A DNA stretch of 64,000 bases from Tuctoria greenei (Eukaryota > Streptophyta > Magnoliopsida > Poales > Poaceae): contig JAYESD010000004.1 in NCBI GenBank assembly GCA_036927565.1, positions 91,330,942 through 91,394,941 of the forward strand, written 5' to 3'. Positions 11,797 to 24,501 of the stretch are shown here, in pieces. A program made the position numbers and the translations under genes. Numbering within the stretch: position 1 is the first letter of the stretch; every line of letters begins with the position of its first letter. The notes beneath the pieces were generated by a model, which was not told where the DNA came from, searched no databases, and worked only from the letters and a program-made list of their open reading frames with translations.

Positions 11797-11931
11797 GATA
11801 CTACATAGGACGCATTTTTCATGAATAGAAAATACATTTTTTATTAACACAAAAACAACACATATATTACAAACAAGAACAACGAAAGCACATAGAAAAC
11901 AATAAAAAGAAAAACTACTACTAATACAATA

Positions 11932-12600
11932 CTACTCGGAGTCGGAGGATATCTCCTCCACCTCCTTTTCTAGCGCCGCCACTGCCGCCGCCTCCTCCTC
12001 TGAAAGTTGAGTTCGAAACTTTCGGGCGATGGTCTGCAGAAGTTGTTGGCGGCCCTCCACCCCAGCCACCTCCCTAATCGTCCCATAGAGGAAGTCGAGA
12101 CAACTGGCCACAAAGCTTAACCCAAAGCTGTAGTGGCCGGTGGTGTCCATGCTAGTGTAGACGAGAAGTTTCCTAAGACCCAGATGGTCACACGAGCAAT
12201 ATATATGTATCAGAAAATACATCTTGCACCAATTTGTTGGGCTTTTTTGCGGGCCTAGCGGCGAACAGGTGCTCGGTGGCCTCTTTCAGGCGCCGATCAA
12301 GTTCTTTGACGCGGTCTCAGAGGACACAGATAGTCTCCTGAACCAAAATGGGATGAGGAGGTGCAGGCGCAATGGGTGGAGAAGGGGACAGAGGAGGTGC
12401 GGACGTCGCTTCCAGTTCCACTGGCATTGGCGTCGACAAAAATAGAGAAGAAGGAGGTTCAGAGTATGTCGATAGTCTCGAGCACTTTGGTGCGAGGCTA
12501 CCATTTGTGCGGCAATGAAGGTGCAGAGCAAGAGCGAGAGGTGGTCGATGGTTGTGCGGCGAAGAAGCAAGAGAAGAAGTTTGGAGGCTACGATCATTGG
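11932..12600 (-). CDS. Unrecognised gene, copy 2: Pro-rich N-part, helical core, acidic tail
   Basis: Minus-strand gene of unknown function. From about 12500 down, one frame gives a Ser/Pro-rich stretch ending LVQETICVL at about 12320. After an in-frame stop it continues with a charged helix, DRVKELDRRLKEATEHLFAA (about 12257-12316). From 12222 to 11932 a second frame carries GHYSFGLSFVASCLDFLYGT, VEGRQQLLQTIARKFRTQ and an acidic tail ending SSDSE. The two parts lie in different frames and could be joined by an intron around 12165-12235; this is inference. A TATA-like CTATAAAGGC lies upstream at 12633-12642. Homologous to 11004-11261. It could be a host gene or part of an unrecognised DNA transposon. 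Confidence 0.45.
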
Positions 12601-12632
12601 AGTGGTGCAGCAAAGACGTAAGAGGATGGTGT

Positions 12633-12642
12633 GCCTTTATAG
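12633..12642 (-). promoter_or_regulatory. TATA box candidate for unknown minus-strand gene
   Basis: CTATAAAGGC on the minus strand, upstream of the Ser/Pro-rich reading frame that ends near 12317. The match to a plant TATA box is good, but expression is unproven. Confidence 0.4.
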
Positions 12643-13379
12643 CAGGTCGTTGTCTAAGTGTGAGAGTGGAGATGATTGGACGCTTTGAAAATTGTGCTTT
12701 CGAAACAGTGGGTGGGTCGGAGTTACTCCAAACCGCGGTTTGCCTCCTCCAGGTTATCACAACGGATCGACGCGTTCCATCTCAGCTTCACAGGCAGTTT
12801 TTTAATTTGACACGCAAAGGGCCAGTGTATGTAACGGCCCATCTAGCATACTTTGTAGGTTCGTTCCGCAGTGTTTTAGTTCCACTTTTTAAGTTTGACA
12901 TGCAAAGGGCCCAGGTATGCAATGTTCCAGTTTTTAGGTTTGTCACGCAAAAGACATCGATCATGTTTCATGATGTTACGTGTCTTCTCTTTTTGTTAAA
13001 TGATCATCATATGCAGTTGAAATATCATCACAAAACACAGGAAAAAAGTACAAGACACAAGAAAAGAAAAATAGCAAAATAAAACCTAAATCCTCCTCCT
13101 CCTTAGAGACAACACATCACTGAACTTATAGCACATTCACTTGGTAACTAAATCATTCATTAGTCCAAAAAATAATCAAATCATTCCTTATGAATTGTCA
13201 TTCCTGAAGAACACGATGAACACACACAACATTCATTCATTAACATAATATATATATATATATATATATATATTACAAACCCTCGATCATGCATGTATGA
13301 TGACGTTGTTGATATTTCCTACACACTACTAACAAATCATCCCTGGCAGGGGTGCCAGAAATGTTTGTTGGTTGGTTTT
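12643..13379. other. Upstream region with short repeats and an AT microsatellite
   Basis: Contains three related blocks, TTTGACACGCAAAGGGCC (about 12808), TTTGACATGCAAAGGGCCC (about 12894) and TTTGTCACGCAAAAGAC (about 12939), and a (TA)n tract at 13249-13273. CACTACTAACAAATC at about 13324 may be a stray CACTA terminus followed by the short palindrome TGGCAGGGGTGCCA. The 176-codon plus frame at 12552-13082 runs through these repeats and antisense to the unknown gene; it is not supported. Confidence 0.35.
13249..13273. repeat. (TA)n microsatellite
   Basis: About 25 bases of uninterrupted TA dinucleotide repeats. Confidence 0.9.
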
Positions 13380-16300
13380 TGTGGGCACCGAAATCCCGAC
13401 CTCCAAGGATCTCATTGGGTGGTGTCGTGCGATGCGACACCCAACAATATTCAAGAAAAGAACGAGAACAAATTACAATACCAAGTCTTTATTTAAAAGC
13501 ACAATAGAAGTCTTACAATACTAAACGAAAGGAAAGAGAACTATACATCATAGCTACGCTCTCCGCACTAGCTATGCAATAGCAAAGTTATCCATGCCCT
13601 GGATACTTTGCACTAGCAACACCCAACTTACGGCGGCGTGCAAGGTTCCCACTGAGCTGTATACCCTGGAGGGGGTGCAACCTCGTCATCAAACCTGTCA
13701 TCAGTCGTATAATCTGCAAAAGCTTGTTAACTGCAAACGTGAGCTTAAGGCTCAGCAAGACTAACCCATCTCACTAGACATATGTAGGGTGAAAACTAAG
13801 CATATGTAAGGAATAGCATAAAGGCAAGGGACTCGCCTACAAGTGGATCCTTATATTCATATTTTAAGTAGCACATGACATTCTTCAGGCACGACACATC
13901 ATAGACTCCACAATCAAACAAGAAATGCTTTCCCGATGATATGACATGCACAAAGCACATAATGCTATTATAGGTAAAGTATGGGGAAACTGTAAACTTT
14001 TAATTGTACTATCTCTAAGCCATACAAGGTTGCAAAGCAATCGTAATTCAATACATCGTATTGTCCTGACTTCTTTAGTATTTACTATGTCATAGCGCAG
14101 TGAACAAGTGGTACTCTATTATCGCGAGGGATGGTGATTGCAATCAGGACACACCCGGAACAACACGACACATACGCACTTTCAGAAATGTCAACGAGTA
14201 CTTACAGCAGTACCTACATAACACTTCAGTACTAGTCGTATATGGCCACCTCTCACTAGACACTCGAATGTCGAACCGGTCGATCCATCGCGAGCAGGAG
14301 GTCACTGCGTAGGGCGTACTCTGACGTGCCCACCAGCTGATTTACACCTTGCTGCCCTCAACCCACGCCTATAAAACGGAACGGAATGCCTCGACAAACT
14401 AGTATCAAGCTACGTCAGTTTACTGGAGCCCATTTCTCGAGTATGTCGCTAGTACAATTCAAGCTTGTCCAGCAGGGCCGCACACGAAATGGTCCTCAAT
14501 CGATACAAGCAGGGCTACGCATGTGAGACCACGTCTCGCTGCATCCTACCAGCTGCTCGGTCTTAATTTAATATTCATAAACCATTTCTTTATCCAATTC
14601 ATCCCGTGTGATGAAATTCCTATCTCGCGAGTAGATTCCAACTACTCGACTTCTACCAAATTCCTATGAGCATAAGCGCAGTTTCTACTCAATGTGCTAT
14701 AGACCTACGCAAGACTCCATGGGATTTGTGGGCCATGCAAGTGGATGTCAAACACCTTAAACATAATGCACAAACATCTGAAGACGTAAGGTGAATGAAA
14801 ACTGCAAAAACACTGTAAGGAACTTAAATACAAACCTGGACTTGCCTGAAGAGTCTGAGTCTATGTTAGTTTCTGGCAGCTGGACTTCCAAAGCTTCTGG
14901 CTGCTCCTCGAATTCAGCTACTACACGATATGCATATACTATATATGAATGACTTTGAAAATAATCAATATGCTTAAGGTCATAAGCTAATATCTTATGA
15001 TCAAAATAAGATAATGCTCTTAATTGGCCTTGGGACCTTTATGGTAGATACTAGTGACCATAGTAAAGACTCTTGCAAAGGAAAGGAGATGATCAAGGAA
15101 GTTTGTTGTTCTAAAATTATGGTAAGCAATCACTTTCTATAATTTTTGGTTGAAATCTTGGTGATCTATTGTGCCTTCCAGTGGTTGTACTATGTAGAGG
15201 GCGTCTCACAAGTTCTAGGAAAATTTGTTTCACAATTTTATAAGCTTCTTACAGGGAGAAACTGATTTTACAAATATGGGGAAATTTCTGAAATCGATTT
15301 TTTCGTATTTTTCTCAATTTATAACTACATAGAGATTTGGATCACTGACCAATCTAGTAAATTATGTCTAATGAACTTGAAATTTTTACTGGAGATCAAG
15401 TGAACTTTGGAGAGTATCTTGCCCAAATTTGGAAATTTTCTAAAAAGCAGAATTGTAGGAATGAATTCTATGAGCATTTTCCTTATCTGAATTATGAATC
15501 AATTTATATGGACTTTCATACAAATCCAAGTGCACCACTGAACAGTATTCTTCATGCTGGTTCTAAAAAAATTTATTTCAGAATTATTGGACAATTCTAC
15601 TGAGAGTTATGGATTTTCCAAGTTTGGTTAAATCCTGGAATTATTTTCCAAAGGGAAACATTTAAATAGATCAGCCGGGCCACTGATTTAAAACCAAACA
15701 ATCGCAGCAGGGCCGCACCGGGGGCCACGGGGTTAACCCGCACAGCCACACCCGATCTCCGGCCACACCCGGATCTCGCAGCGACTGACACGTGTGGGTT
15801 TTCGGGGGCGCTGAGCGTGTCAGTGAGGTCGGCACCGGCTGAAACAAACCGAAACAATGCGTGCGACGGCGGCGGCAGCGGTGAGAGCTCGGGCATCCAT
15901 GAACTCACCCAACTCAAGATCAAACAACTCATGAACTTCTCCAAAAGCTTCCTGGGACTTCAAGGATCAGGGATCTGGACTAGGGAAGAGAGGAAACAAC
16001 CGCGAGATATAAGCTCGACGGCGAAGTACGGTTTTTCAACCGACGGTCGCAAAATCTCGAAATCTAAGGTGCTTGGTTGATAACTTTCTGGGATCTTGGG
16101 CAGGGAGTTGCGCTATGATATATAGGAGCTATATTCTAACCAGATTAAAGAATGATTGCGAGAATGAAACAAATTTAAGCACGAAGCCATGATGTTCTAT
16201 CGAACAACGATTCGGTTATCGAATAAAAACTCGAGCTACAGTTCATGTCATGGGCTTAAATTAGATGAGCATAAACTAGAGAGGATTGAGGACCCTTTTG

Positions 16301-17480
16301 CTTAAAGGATCGACTGGAACTGGCCTAGAACCGGAGCTCGACGGTGAGGAAGTGAAGGTTCCCAACGGCTTCCTCGACGGCGACCGGAAAACTCCGAAAT
16401 ATCTCAAGTAGAAGCTATGTCATGATTAATGACCAAATAGAACACGTAGAGGATGTTGTGACAAGACTTTTATCTACTTACAGCTCGGTGAGAAACGGCT
16501 TCAATCTCCAGCCAAAACTTGACGAACAGAGGGCGGCAGCCAGGGGGGTATAAATAGGCATTGAAGGACGAGGGGAGCTTGCCACGGCGCAAGCAAGCAG
16601 GTAGCTCGATGGCTTGCATGCCGTGTCGTGGTGTCGGGCGCTCCAGACGTAGATCGGCGGGGACAGCCGGATACAGAGCATGTCCGTCGGTTGAACCGAG
16701 TTTGTGAGGCTAATAGTGGGTCCCACCTCCCCTTATCCTCTTCCCTTCTCTACAACTTCAATTCTCATACCAAACTTGATCTAAAAATTCTAGATTTTTG
16801 TGGGGATGCTCAAATAAATATCTGGAACTTGATTCTGAAATTGGATTTTAAATTTGGTCCAGTTTCACTTGAATTTAAAATTTAAGTTTGAATTTTGATG
16901 AAATTCAATGGGACCATTGAGTTAAATAGCAATTGAGCTTCAAAATTTTTGAAACATTGTGGATAGGTCAAGCAAGTTATGCTGACCTTGAGGGTTTGTT
17001 AAAATCCTAATGTTCAACTAAGTGGAACAGAATTCAAATTTTGAATTCTAAATATGGCTTGAATTTGCTAAGCATCTCAAATAAAATAGCAAATGAAATT
17101 CAAAAATCTTGAAACTTGGCAGGAAGTCTATTTGGAATATTATGAGGCCATGGATAAATTTATGGCCTCAGATCTGAATATTTTTGCATGGCCTTATTTT
17201 ACAGTGCTATATTCAAATGAATTTGAATATATTTAGTACTGCATAGTAATTTGCCCTAGAATTGTTTTTTCAATGAATTCCAAAACTTGTAGAAAGGTCA
17301 CTTAAATTATTCTAAGGTCATTGGTGAAGTTCATCCCTTATGTTAATAAAATTTAAGAATGGGTGAAAGAAAATTCTTAATGATCTCAAGTTCAAATGCA
17401 CAACCACATTTGATCTCCACTATGGTTGAAAACAAACTGATAGTTGAACTTCATACTAAGGGAAAAACTGGGATTTTACA
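13380..17480 (-). repeat. Solo LTR of a Ty3 chromovirus (4.1 kb, minus orientation)
   Basis: In minus orientation it begins TGTAAAATCCC and ends GGTGCCCACA. It is flanked by a perfect 5-bp duplication GTTTT at 13375-13379 and 17481-17485. No primer site or polypurine tract adjoins it, so it is a solo LTR left by LTR-LTR recombination. It shares several blocks with the LTRs at 18929-22749 and 32050-35881. One is a hairpin CGAGTAG-ATTCCAA-CTACTCG (14628-14648); another is the region around 14097-14170. ORFs inside are short and unsupported. Confidence 0.85.
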
Positions 17481-17485
17481 GTTTT

Positions 17486-18928
17486 AATCTCAGATGAACG
17501 TCCGCATGTGCACGAAAACTATCAATGTAGCATTCAATGTCTGTCCAAATTCTGGTGCATCAAAGAAGTGCTATACTTGTGGAGAATCTGGACACTTTGC
17601 ACATCAATGTCCTAAGTTAGGCCTTGGTCAAGGAAGCAATGCGCTGAGGCAAAAGAAAAGACCAAACATAGGACAGCCGCAAGGAAACCGTGGACAGCAA
17701 AATTTTGCTCGTGGCAACGTGAACCATGTCTCTATGGAGGATGCTCAACAAGCGGATGACGTGGTGATTGGTATGTTTCTCGCAATCTCCAACCCGACGA
17801 CTATGTTATTTGATTCTGGAGCATCACATTCTTTCATTGCATTGAAATATGTTGCCAAGTATAGTTTTCCTATCTCTCATATGAAGTTTGCTTTATTGGT
17901 TAAGTCTCCTTGAGGTGAGATGAGGACAAATTTTGTATGTCCAAAAGTAAACCTTAGAATAAGGGGGGTGGACTTCTTTGCCAACCTCATTGTTTTGGAT
18001 TCTCAAGGATTGGACTATATACTTGGTATGGACTGGTTGAGGAAGCACAATGGAGTCGTTGAATGTGCCACGAAGACGGTGAAGTTGACCTATGAGGAAG
18101 GGATCACCATGCAGTTTGAAGCATCTCAACACGCACCAAAGCAATTGGACTTGAATTATATGGACGGTGTCGCAATTGAGGAGATTCCAGTGGTGTGTGA
18201 ATTTTTGGACGTGTTCCCGGATGAGTTGCCAGGTATGCCACCTGATTGAGACATTGAATTTGTTATTGATTTAATACCTGGAACTGCACCTATAGCTAAG
18301 ATGCCATATAGAATGCCTCTTATGGAATTAGCGGAACTCGAGAAGCAGATTCAAGAGCAACTAGAGAATGGTTTTATTCACCCCAGTTCTTCGCCTTGGG
18401 GAGTGCCTGTGCTATTTGTGGACGAGAAGGATGGGTAGCAAAGGATGTGCGTGCATTACTGAGCTCTCAATGAGGTGACCATCAATAACAAGTACACCTT
18501 GTCACGCATAGAAGACTTGTTTGATCAGATGAAGGGTGTTTGTGTCTTCTCCAAAATTGATTTGAGGTCAGGATACTTTCAAATGAAGATTAGACCGTCG
18601 GACATACCTAAGACAGCTTTTGGGACACGATATGGATCCTATGAGTACACTGTGATGTCCTTTGGATTGACCAATGCACCTGTCTACTTTATGTACCTCA
18701 TGAATAAGGCCTTCATAGAGTACTTGGATAAGTTCGTTGTGGTGTTCATTGATGACATAATGATCTACCCAAAGTATGAGAAGGAACATGAGGAACATTT
18801 GAGGCTTACGTTGCAGAAATTAGAGAGCACCAATTGTATGCCAAGTTCAGCAAGTGCCAGTTTTGGTTGAAAGAGGTGTCGTTTTTGGGTCATATCATCT
18901 CAGGAGGAGGAGTATCGGTTGACCCCGG
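17486..18928 (+). pseudogene. Ty3/gypsy gag zinc knuckle, protease and reverse transcriptase fragment
   Basis: Middle part of a chromovirus polyprotein. The CCHC knuckle CYTCGESGHFAHQC (about 17569-17611) marks the end of gag (nucleocapsid). LFDSGASHSFI near 17808-17840 is the aspartic protease active site. ILGMDWL near 18022 is the second protease landmark. RT follows with PYRMP (about 18305), FIHPSSSPWGVPVLF (about 18373), FSKIDLRSGYFQM (about 18550) and the catalytic block VVFIDDIMIYPK (about 18740). One frame is kept from 17494 to about 18836, with stops at 17911, 18247, 18436 and 18460. A frameshift follows, then the start of a TNA-like region at 18880. It is cut by the LTR at 18929. Confidence 0.92.
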
Positions 18929-21900
18929 TGTAAAAGCCCTAAATTAAAAATGCAAAGTTCAGATGGGAGATATTGAAATTTGGATGGGAAAAAATAAATT
19001 AAATTGGAGAATGAGAAATCAAACCAATTTAAACCTTAATTGAAAGATTTCAAAAATTCAAATTTAGCCCCTGTTCAAACTTGACCAAAATAAAAAATTT
19101 AGTTCAAAAATAGCTTCCAAATATTCCAAATAGCATCCCTGTCAATTTTCATAAAATTTGGAGCTCAAATTCTATTTAATTCAATGGGTACATTGAACTC
19201 TATTCAAATTCAAATTTGAATTTGAAATCCATATGAAACCTGTCCGAATTTGAAATCCAATTCCAGAATCTTAATCTCCATAATTAGTTTGGCACATGAA
19301 CAGAAATCTAGAATTTTTGGACAATTGTGGGTGGGTGAATTGAATGGAACAGAGAAGTGGGCTGGTTATGTCGAGTGGGACCCACTGGTCAGTACCCTGC
19401 TCTGCGTGCCGCATTTCTACCTCCTCTGCTTGCACCACGGACGCAGCGACCAGACCACCTCCTCCTTGATGACTTTCACCGCCTCTACCCTTTGGGAAAC
19501 AGCTCATATACAGAGTAAAGTCGAGCACATCAGGTTCCCATTCATCACCCGGTGAAAACTGAAAAACTTCCCTGTTTTTCTTCCGTCCGCCCGCACGCAC
19601 AGCACCACCTTGCCGACGCTGAAGCTTGCCGGCCAAAAGAAGCAGTGTTGCGCCGTGCTCCAAGAAGGTAAAAGTAACCCAACTCGTTGCTCTATCATCT
19701 TCACCATTTGGCTTATCATTTTGCTCATTGTCTTGCCTGTATTTTAAAGTTCCGCGGATGTCGTCGTGCAGCCGCCAATGACCTCATCTGTGCCACCGTG
19801 GAGCCGAGGTTGTAGGCTGTTCCACTCTTCCCCGTCAGCTACAAACAGGTGCACAAAGACACATAGGTTCTACTGGTGAAGTTTCAGCCCCTATCATGCC
19901 CCCTAGCTTCCGAATCTCGAGTTTCACCGTAGCTAGTTCGTACCGAGGTCACTAGATCAACAGTTTAATTCCATTTATACGTGCAACGATTTTTCAATCA
20001 ATCAAGTAATATCTTCTAGATATTCCGGCGCACCAGCTCACCAAAAATGAAGGAAATTCATCGAGGGACGAGGTCGGATTTCAAGTTTTCCCCGCCGCCA
20101 CGAAGAATCCTTCGGTCCACCGTCGAAGTCAACTTTGCCTGCGATTTCATCCCTTTTTCTCCCCATGCTCATCTTCCTCATGCTTCCAGGAATGTTCCCA
20201 GCCCTTCCCCGAGCTTCTTGCACCATTCTCGAGTGATTCCGGCCATCACTGAAACCTTAGCTCCGGTGCCGCCAACGCACGCTCACCACCGGTCGTCGCC
20301 GTCACGATTGGACCTCACCAGCGTGTAGCACGCCCGATTTTAGGGCTAGGCGGTCATGGCCGAGCAGAGAGGAGGTCGACGCAACCATCCCAGCAAGCTC
20401 GCCGGCGCTGCACCGGCGCAGCCAAGCGGCGCGTCACAAGGTTGAAGACAACAGGCAGGCCCCGCCTATCAGCGGTTCATTGAACCACGTGGATCAGCTG
20501 CGGCTGTTTGATCCGGTGCGGCTGTGGGGTAAATCCGTGGCCCTCGGTGCGGCTTCGTTCTGATTGGTTCATTTAAATGGAGTGGGGCCAGCGAGTTTAT
20601 TTAAACTTTCCAATAAGAAAATAATTCCAGGTTTTGAGCAAACATTAAAAATCCATTACTCCTAGTGGATTTGCTAAAAAAATTCCAAATAAATTCTGGA
20701 AGACTCCTCTTTATCCCAAATTTGCAGTTGTGCAATTTGTTGGACATGAAACTCCCTGGATTTTCAGAATTAATTACTTTGAGAAAATTGCTTGGGAAAT
20801 TAATTACTTCGGTTCTGTTAATTGGAAAATTCTCAATGTTTGTCAGGACACCCAAAAAAATACACTTGATGTACAGTAAAAATTTCAAGTTCATCGGACT
20901 TAATTTACTGGGATGTCAGTGTTCCAAATCTCTATGTAGTTGAAAATTAAGAAAAGTACAGAACCATTTTTAGCTTTTTCCCAAACTTGTAAAATCAGAT
21001 TCTCCCTGTAGAAAGCTCATAAAAATGTGAAACAAATTTTACCAGAACCAGTGAGACCCTCTCTACCATGAACATCCACTTTTAGCCATGACAAAGCTCC
21101 AGAATTACAACCACAATTCAGAGAAGCGTTTTACTTGTTGGAATTTTAGCGACAACAAGCTTCCTTAAACATCTCCAATTTTTGGTCCAGATCTTCCTCA
21201 TAGAACGTATTATCCACTCTATAACTCCCAAAGCCAATTAAATTATTTTTCTATACTGATCACCGTTAATAAAATCTTGTGTATGGTTTTAATATCACTC
21301 ATGTACTTTATATATTGCATATCGTATAGTGAACGAGATCGAGGAGGACCCGGAGGCCTTGGACAGCATCCTCCCAAAATCTAACTTCCCCTCTGACTCA
21401 CAACCAGACAAGCCCCGGTTTGCATTTAAGTGCTATTTCAAAGTTTCTATTTGTATCACTTAAGTCAAGGATGATGTTTGTGCATTAGGGCTAAGGTGCT
21501 TGTTACTCCACTTGCATGACCAACAAATCCCATGGAGTATTGGGTAGGTCTACAGCACGACGAGTAGAAAATGCTATGCTTAAGTTTTAGGAGTCCGGTA
21601 GAAGTCGAGTAGTTGGAATCTACTCGCGAGATAGGATTTTATCACACGGGAAAGAATTTGATCAAGGAATGATTTATGAATATGAAATTGAGACCAAGAA
21701 GCGGGTAGGATGCAGCGAGACGTGGTCTCATGTGCGGAGCCCTGCTCGTGTCGATTGAGGACCGATCCGTGTGCGGCCCTGCCAGACAAGTTTGAACTAT
21801 ACCGGATGCATACTGGCTATATAGAAACCAGGAAACCGATGTAATTGGTTAACCTGGGTGTCGAGGCTTACCCTACCTTTTTGTAGGAGTGGGCTGAGGG

Positions 21901-22749
21901 TAGCAAGGTGTAAATATGCCGGCGGGCACAGAAGATGCTCCGCACGGGGACCTCCTGCCCATTACGTAAGGACCGGTTCGACATTTGTGTTTCCTTTGAA
22001 AGGTTGCTGCATACAACATAGTATTGAAGTGTGATTTGATCCACTTCCAAAATGGGTGTATGTAACGTGTTATCCGGGTGTGTCCTGATTGCAATCACCG
22101 TCCTTCGCGGTTATTTGAGTACCACTTGTTCACTACGTTGTGACGTAGTAAATACTGAAGAAGTCAGGAGAATATGATGTATTGAATTGTAATTGTTTTG
22201 AAACTTTGGTTGCTGTCATATATGCTCACTAAAGTTACTTTATTAAACTTGTAAGCTGCTGTTAATAACTTAAAAACTAAGGATCAACATGTAGGCGAGT
22301 CATTTACTGCAATATCTATGCCTATGTTAAGTATTCCTGCATATAGAGTTCCATGTTTAGGTGAGACGGTCAAGTCTTGCTGAGCCTTCGTGCTCACGGT
22401 TGATATATTAAGTTGTTTGCAGGTTAGATGCATCCGAAAGGGCCCGAAGACGAGGTGATGCCCCCGTCGGGGTATACCGCCAAGTGGGAACCCTGCACGC
22501 TGCCGTAAAATTGTGTGTGGCTAGTGTGCAGCGTCCACGAGCTAGACAGCTGTACTTTTGCATAGCTAGGCTGAGAGTTTAGCTATGAGTATTATCTTCT
22601 GCTATACATTAAGTATTGTAAAAGACTTCCTCTATTTATATAAACAAAACTTTGTATTTTGTCTTATTCTTTTCATGTGTGCTATTGGGTGCCGCATCGC
22701 ACGACACCACCCTCTGCGATTCCTGGATTGTGTGGACCCGATCCTCACA
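18929..22749 (+). repeat. 5' LTR of a Ty3 chromovirus (3.8 kb)
   Basis: It starts TGTAAAAGCCC within the RT pseudogene and ends ATCCTCACA just before a primer-binding site at 22753. Blocks are shared in opposite orientation with the solo LTR at 13380-17480 and the LTR at 32050-35881. The conserved hairpin (CGAGTAG, 7-base loop, CTACTCG) lies at 21606-21626. The five bases before it are CCCGG; the other copy of this expected duplication is not in view, because the element is truncated downstream. Confidence 0.85.
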
Positions 22750-22752
22750 ACC

Positions 22753-22764
22753 TAGTATCAGAGC
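22753..22764 (+). other. Primer-binding site (initiator tRNA-Met type)
   Basis: TAGTATCAGAGC four bases after the LTR end. It differs at one base from the usual TGGTATCAGAGC that pairs with the 3' end of initiator tRNA-Met. Confidence 0.8.
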
Positions 22765-24501
22765 CGCATTGGGAATAGCACGCTCGAAAGGAGCCTATTT
22801 TGTAAAACTTAAGAGTAGTCGAGTGAGGATTAATACTATGCCCACATAAGGTCTATTATAGTATTAGTTACTTAAGGTGGTAAGCAAACATATGTGTTAT
22901 TATATTTTGTAACGAAACCCCGACGTCAGGTAAGAGGTAAGGTAAGCCACCGCAAGCGGATCAATTGCGGTAAGATCACCATGCGAGAGGTAGCATGTGG
23001 TTGTTTCTGTGGCTTGGCACGGAAATGTTAATATGAGTCTCTGAAACTTTCTACGTTTCTGAGAACATATAACATGCGGTACCCTAGCATGCTTCAAAGT
23101 TAGTGGGAGCCCCCGTCGGGTGGGACATAACCTGATGCACCCCCTACTGGTGCAGCACTATGCAAAGATGTGGGACCCCGTCGGGTGGTATAAAACCCGG
23201 TCATATACCTCGAAACGTGGCTTAACTCGGGGCGGGCCGTATGGAATGATACGGGACGGATGTTTTTACTTTTATATATATTATTGTGAACTGTTCACCC
23301 GTGCGGGCTGTGTCGTATGGTACCATATGTTTGAGCTATCGTTTGTATGTAGATGCAGTACACTAACCACGTTTGAGTAGCTCGAGTAGAAAACATTTGC
23401 GAGAGGATGTCATTACTGCCACCATTGAAACGTATACCGGAATACCGGCCTAGGATTTTTCTCTGGTGAGGGTGTAGTACTGACAGTGCATTCGAGTCCT
23501 ATCAGGCACGTCGATGAAGATATCCGTGCTGGTGGTGTGACTCGACAACAAGTAAAAATTCCCAACATAGGACTAAGGTTGAAATTGTAATCTCTGTCTT
23601 GGAGCGTGCTTGTCAGATTTAAAATTAATCATGGGGTCGCTGCGGTGTGCAGGCCTGTGATTTGGGAACTTGAGGAAGTCCTCCACAAGTTTCATTTTCA
23701 GCTCCAAGGCAGATTTCAAGATTTAAAACTTGAAAACTTCATTTGAACTTAAAGTAACCAGTTCCTGGTTCAAACTGTGAAATGGACAGAAAAATGGACT
23801 AAGTCTGGAACAGCATAACTTCCTGTATATTTTACCCCTGAAGGTATACCACACATGGTTGCAAATTTTAGAGAGTCCTCTAAAACTCTTATGTTCAACT
23901 CAAAATCAGAATCCCCATATAAACAATTGAAAACTTAAAATTTCCAAACTCTGTTAAATTTGGACAGAGACTGGACAGTTTATGTACCCTGTGTTTGTTT
24001 CCATCATATCTCTTTGTAGAATCAACGAATGACTTCATATAATACCTTTCTGTAATCCTGAGGATCTATACAACAATCTTATAATTTATGATTTTTGCAT
24101 ATATTGATGTTTTGTGTCTGGAAAAATGTGGACAAAATCAGCCTTAAACAGAGGAGATGCTGTCAAAAAATTTTTCCAGAAAACTGTCAACTTGCAAAAA
24201 TCATATCTCCTTATAAAAAATGCTATGGAAGCAAATAAATACATCCTGGAAATCTATTTGAGTGTACTACAATTTTGTTGTTGAACTCAAGTCCTGAATG
24301 TGCCTCTAACTGGATGAAAATTTTGAATTTCTCCAGACTGGTCTAAATGAACAGAAACTGAGACAGAATTCCAATGTTATGTTTCATTTGACATTTGAAT
24401 TTGAATTCACTTTCATAATTCAATTTTCGCATCTCTGATCTGTTTATCAAAAAAATTTGTTGAATTTGAGTAGTTGACTTATTCAAGTACTTCTTTTATA
24501 G
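22765..24501 (+). other. Long untranslated leader of the Ty3 element
   Basis: About 1.7 kb between primer site and first ORF with no supported coding sequence. AT-rich from 23640 on. It includes (C/G)CCCGTCGGG-type repeats near 23112 and 23175. Long leaders are usual in these chromoviruses. Confidence 0.5.

Noticed and set aside
12552..13082. 176-codon plus-strand ORF
   Set aside because: It runs antisense to the unknown minus gene and through short repeats, with no recognisable motif.
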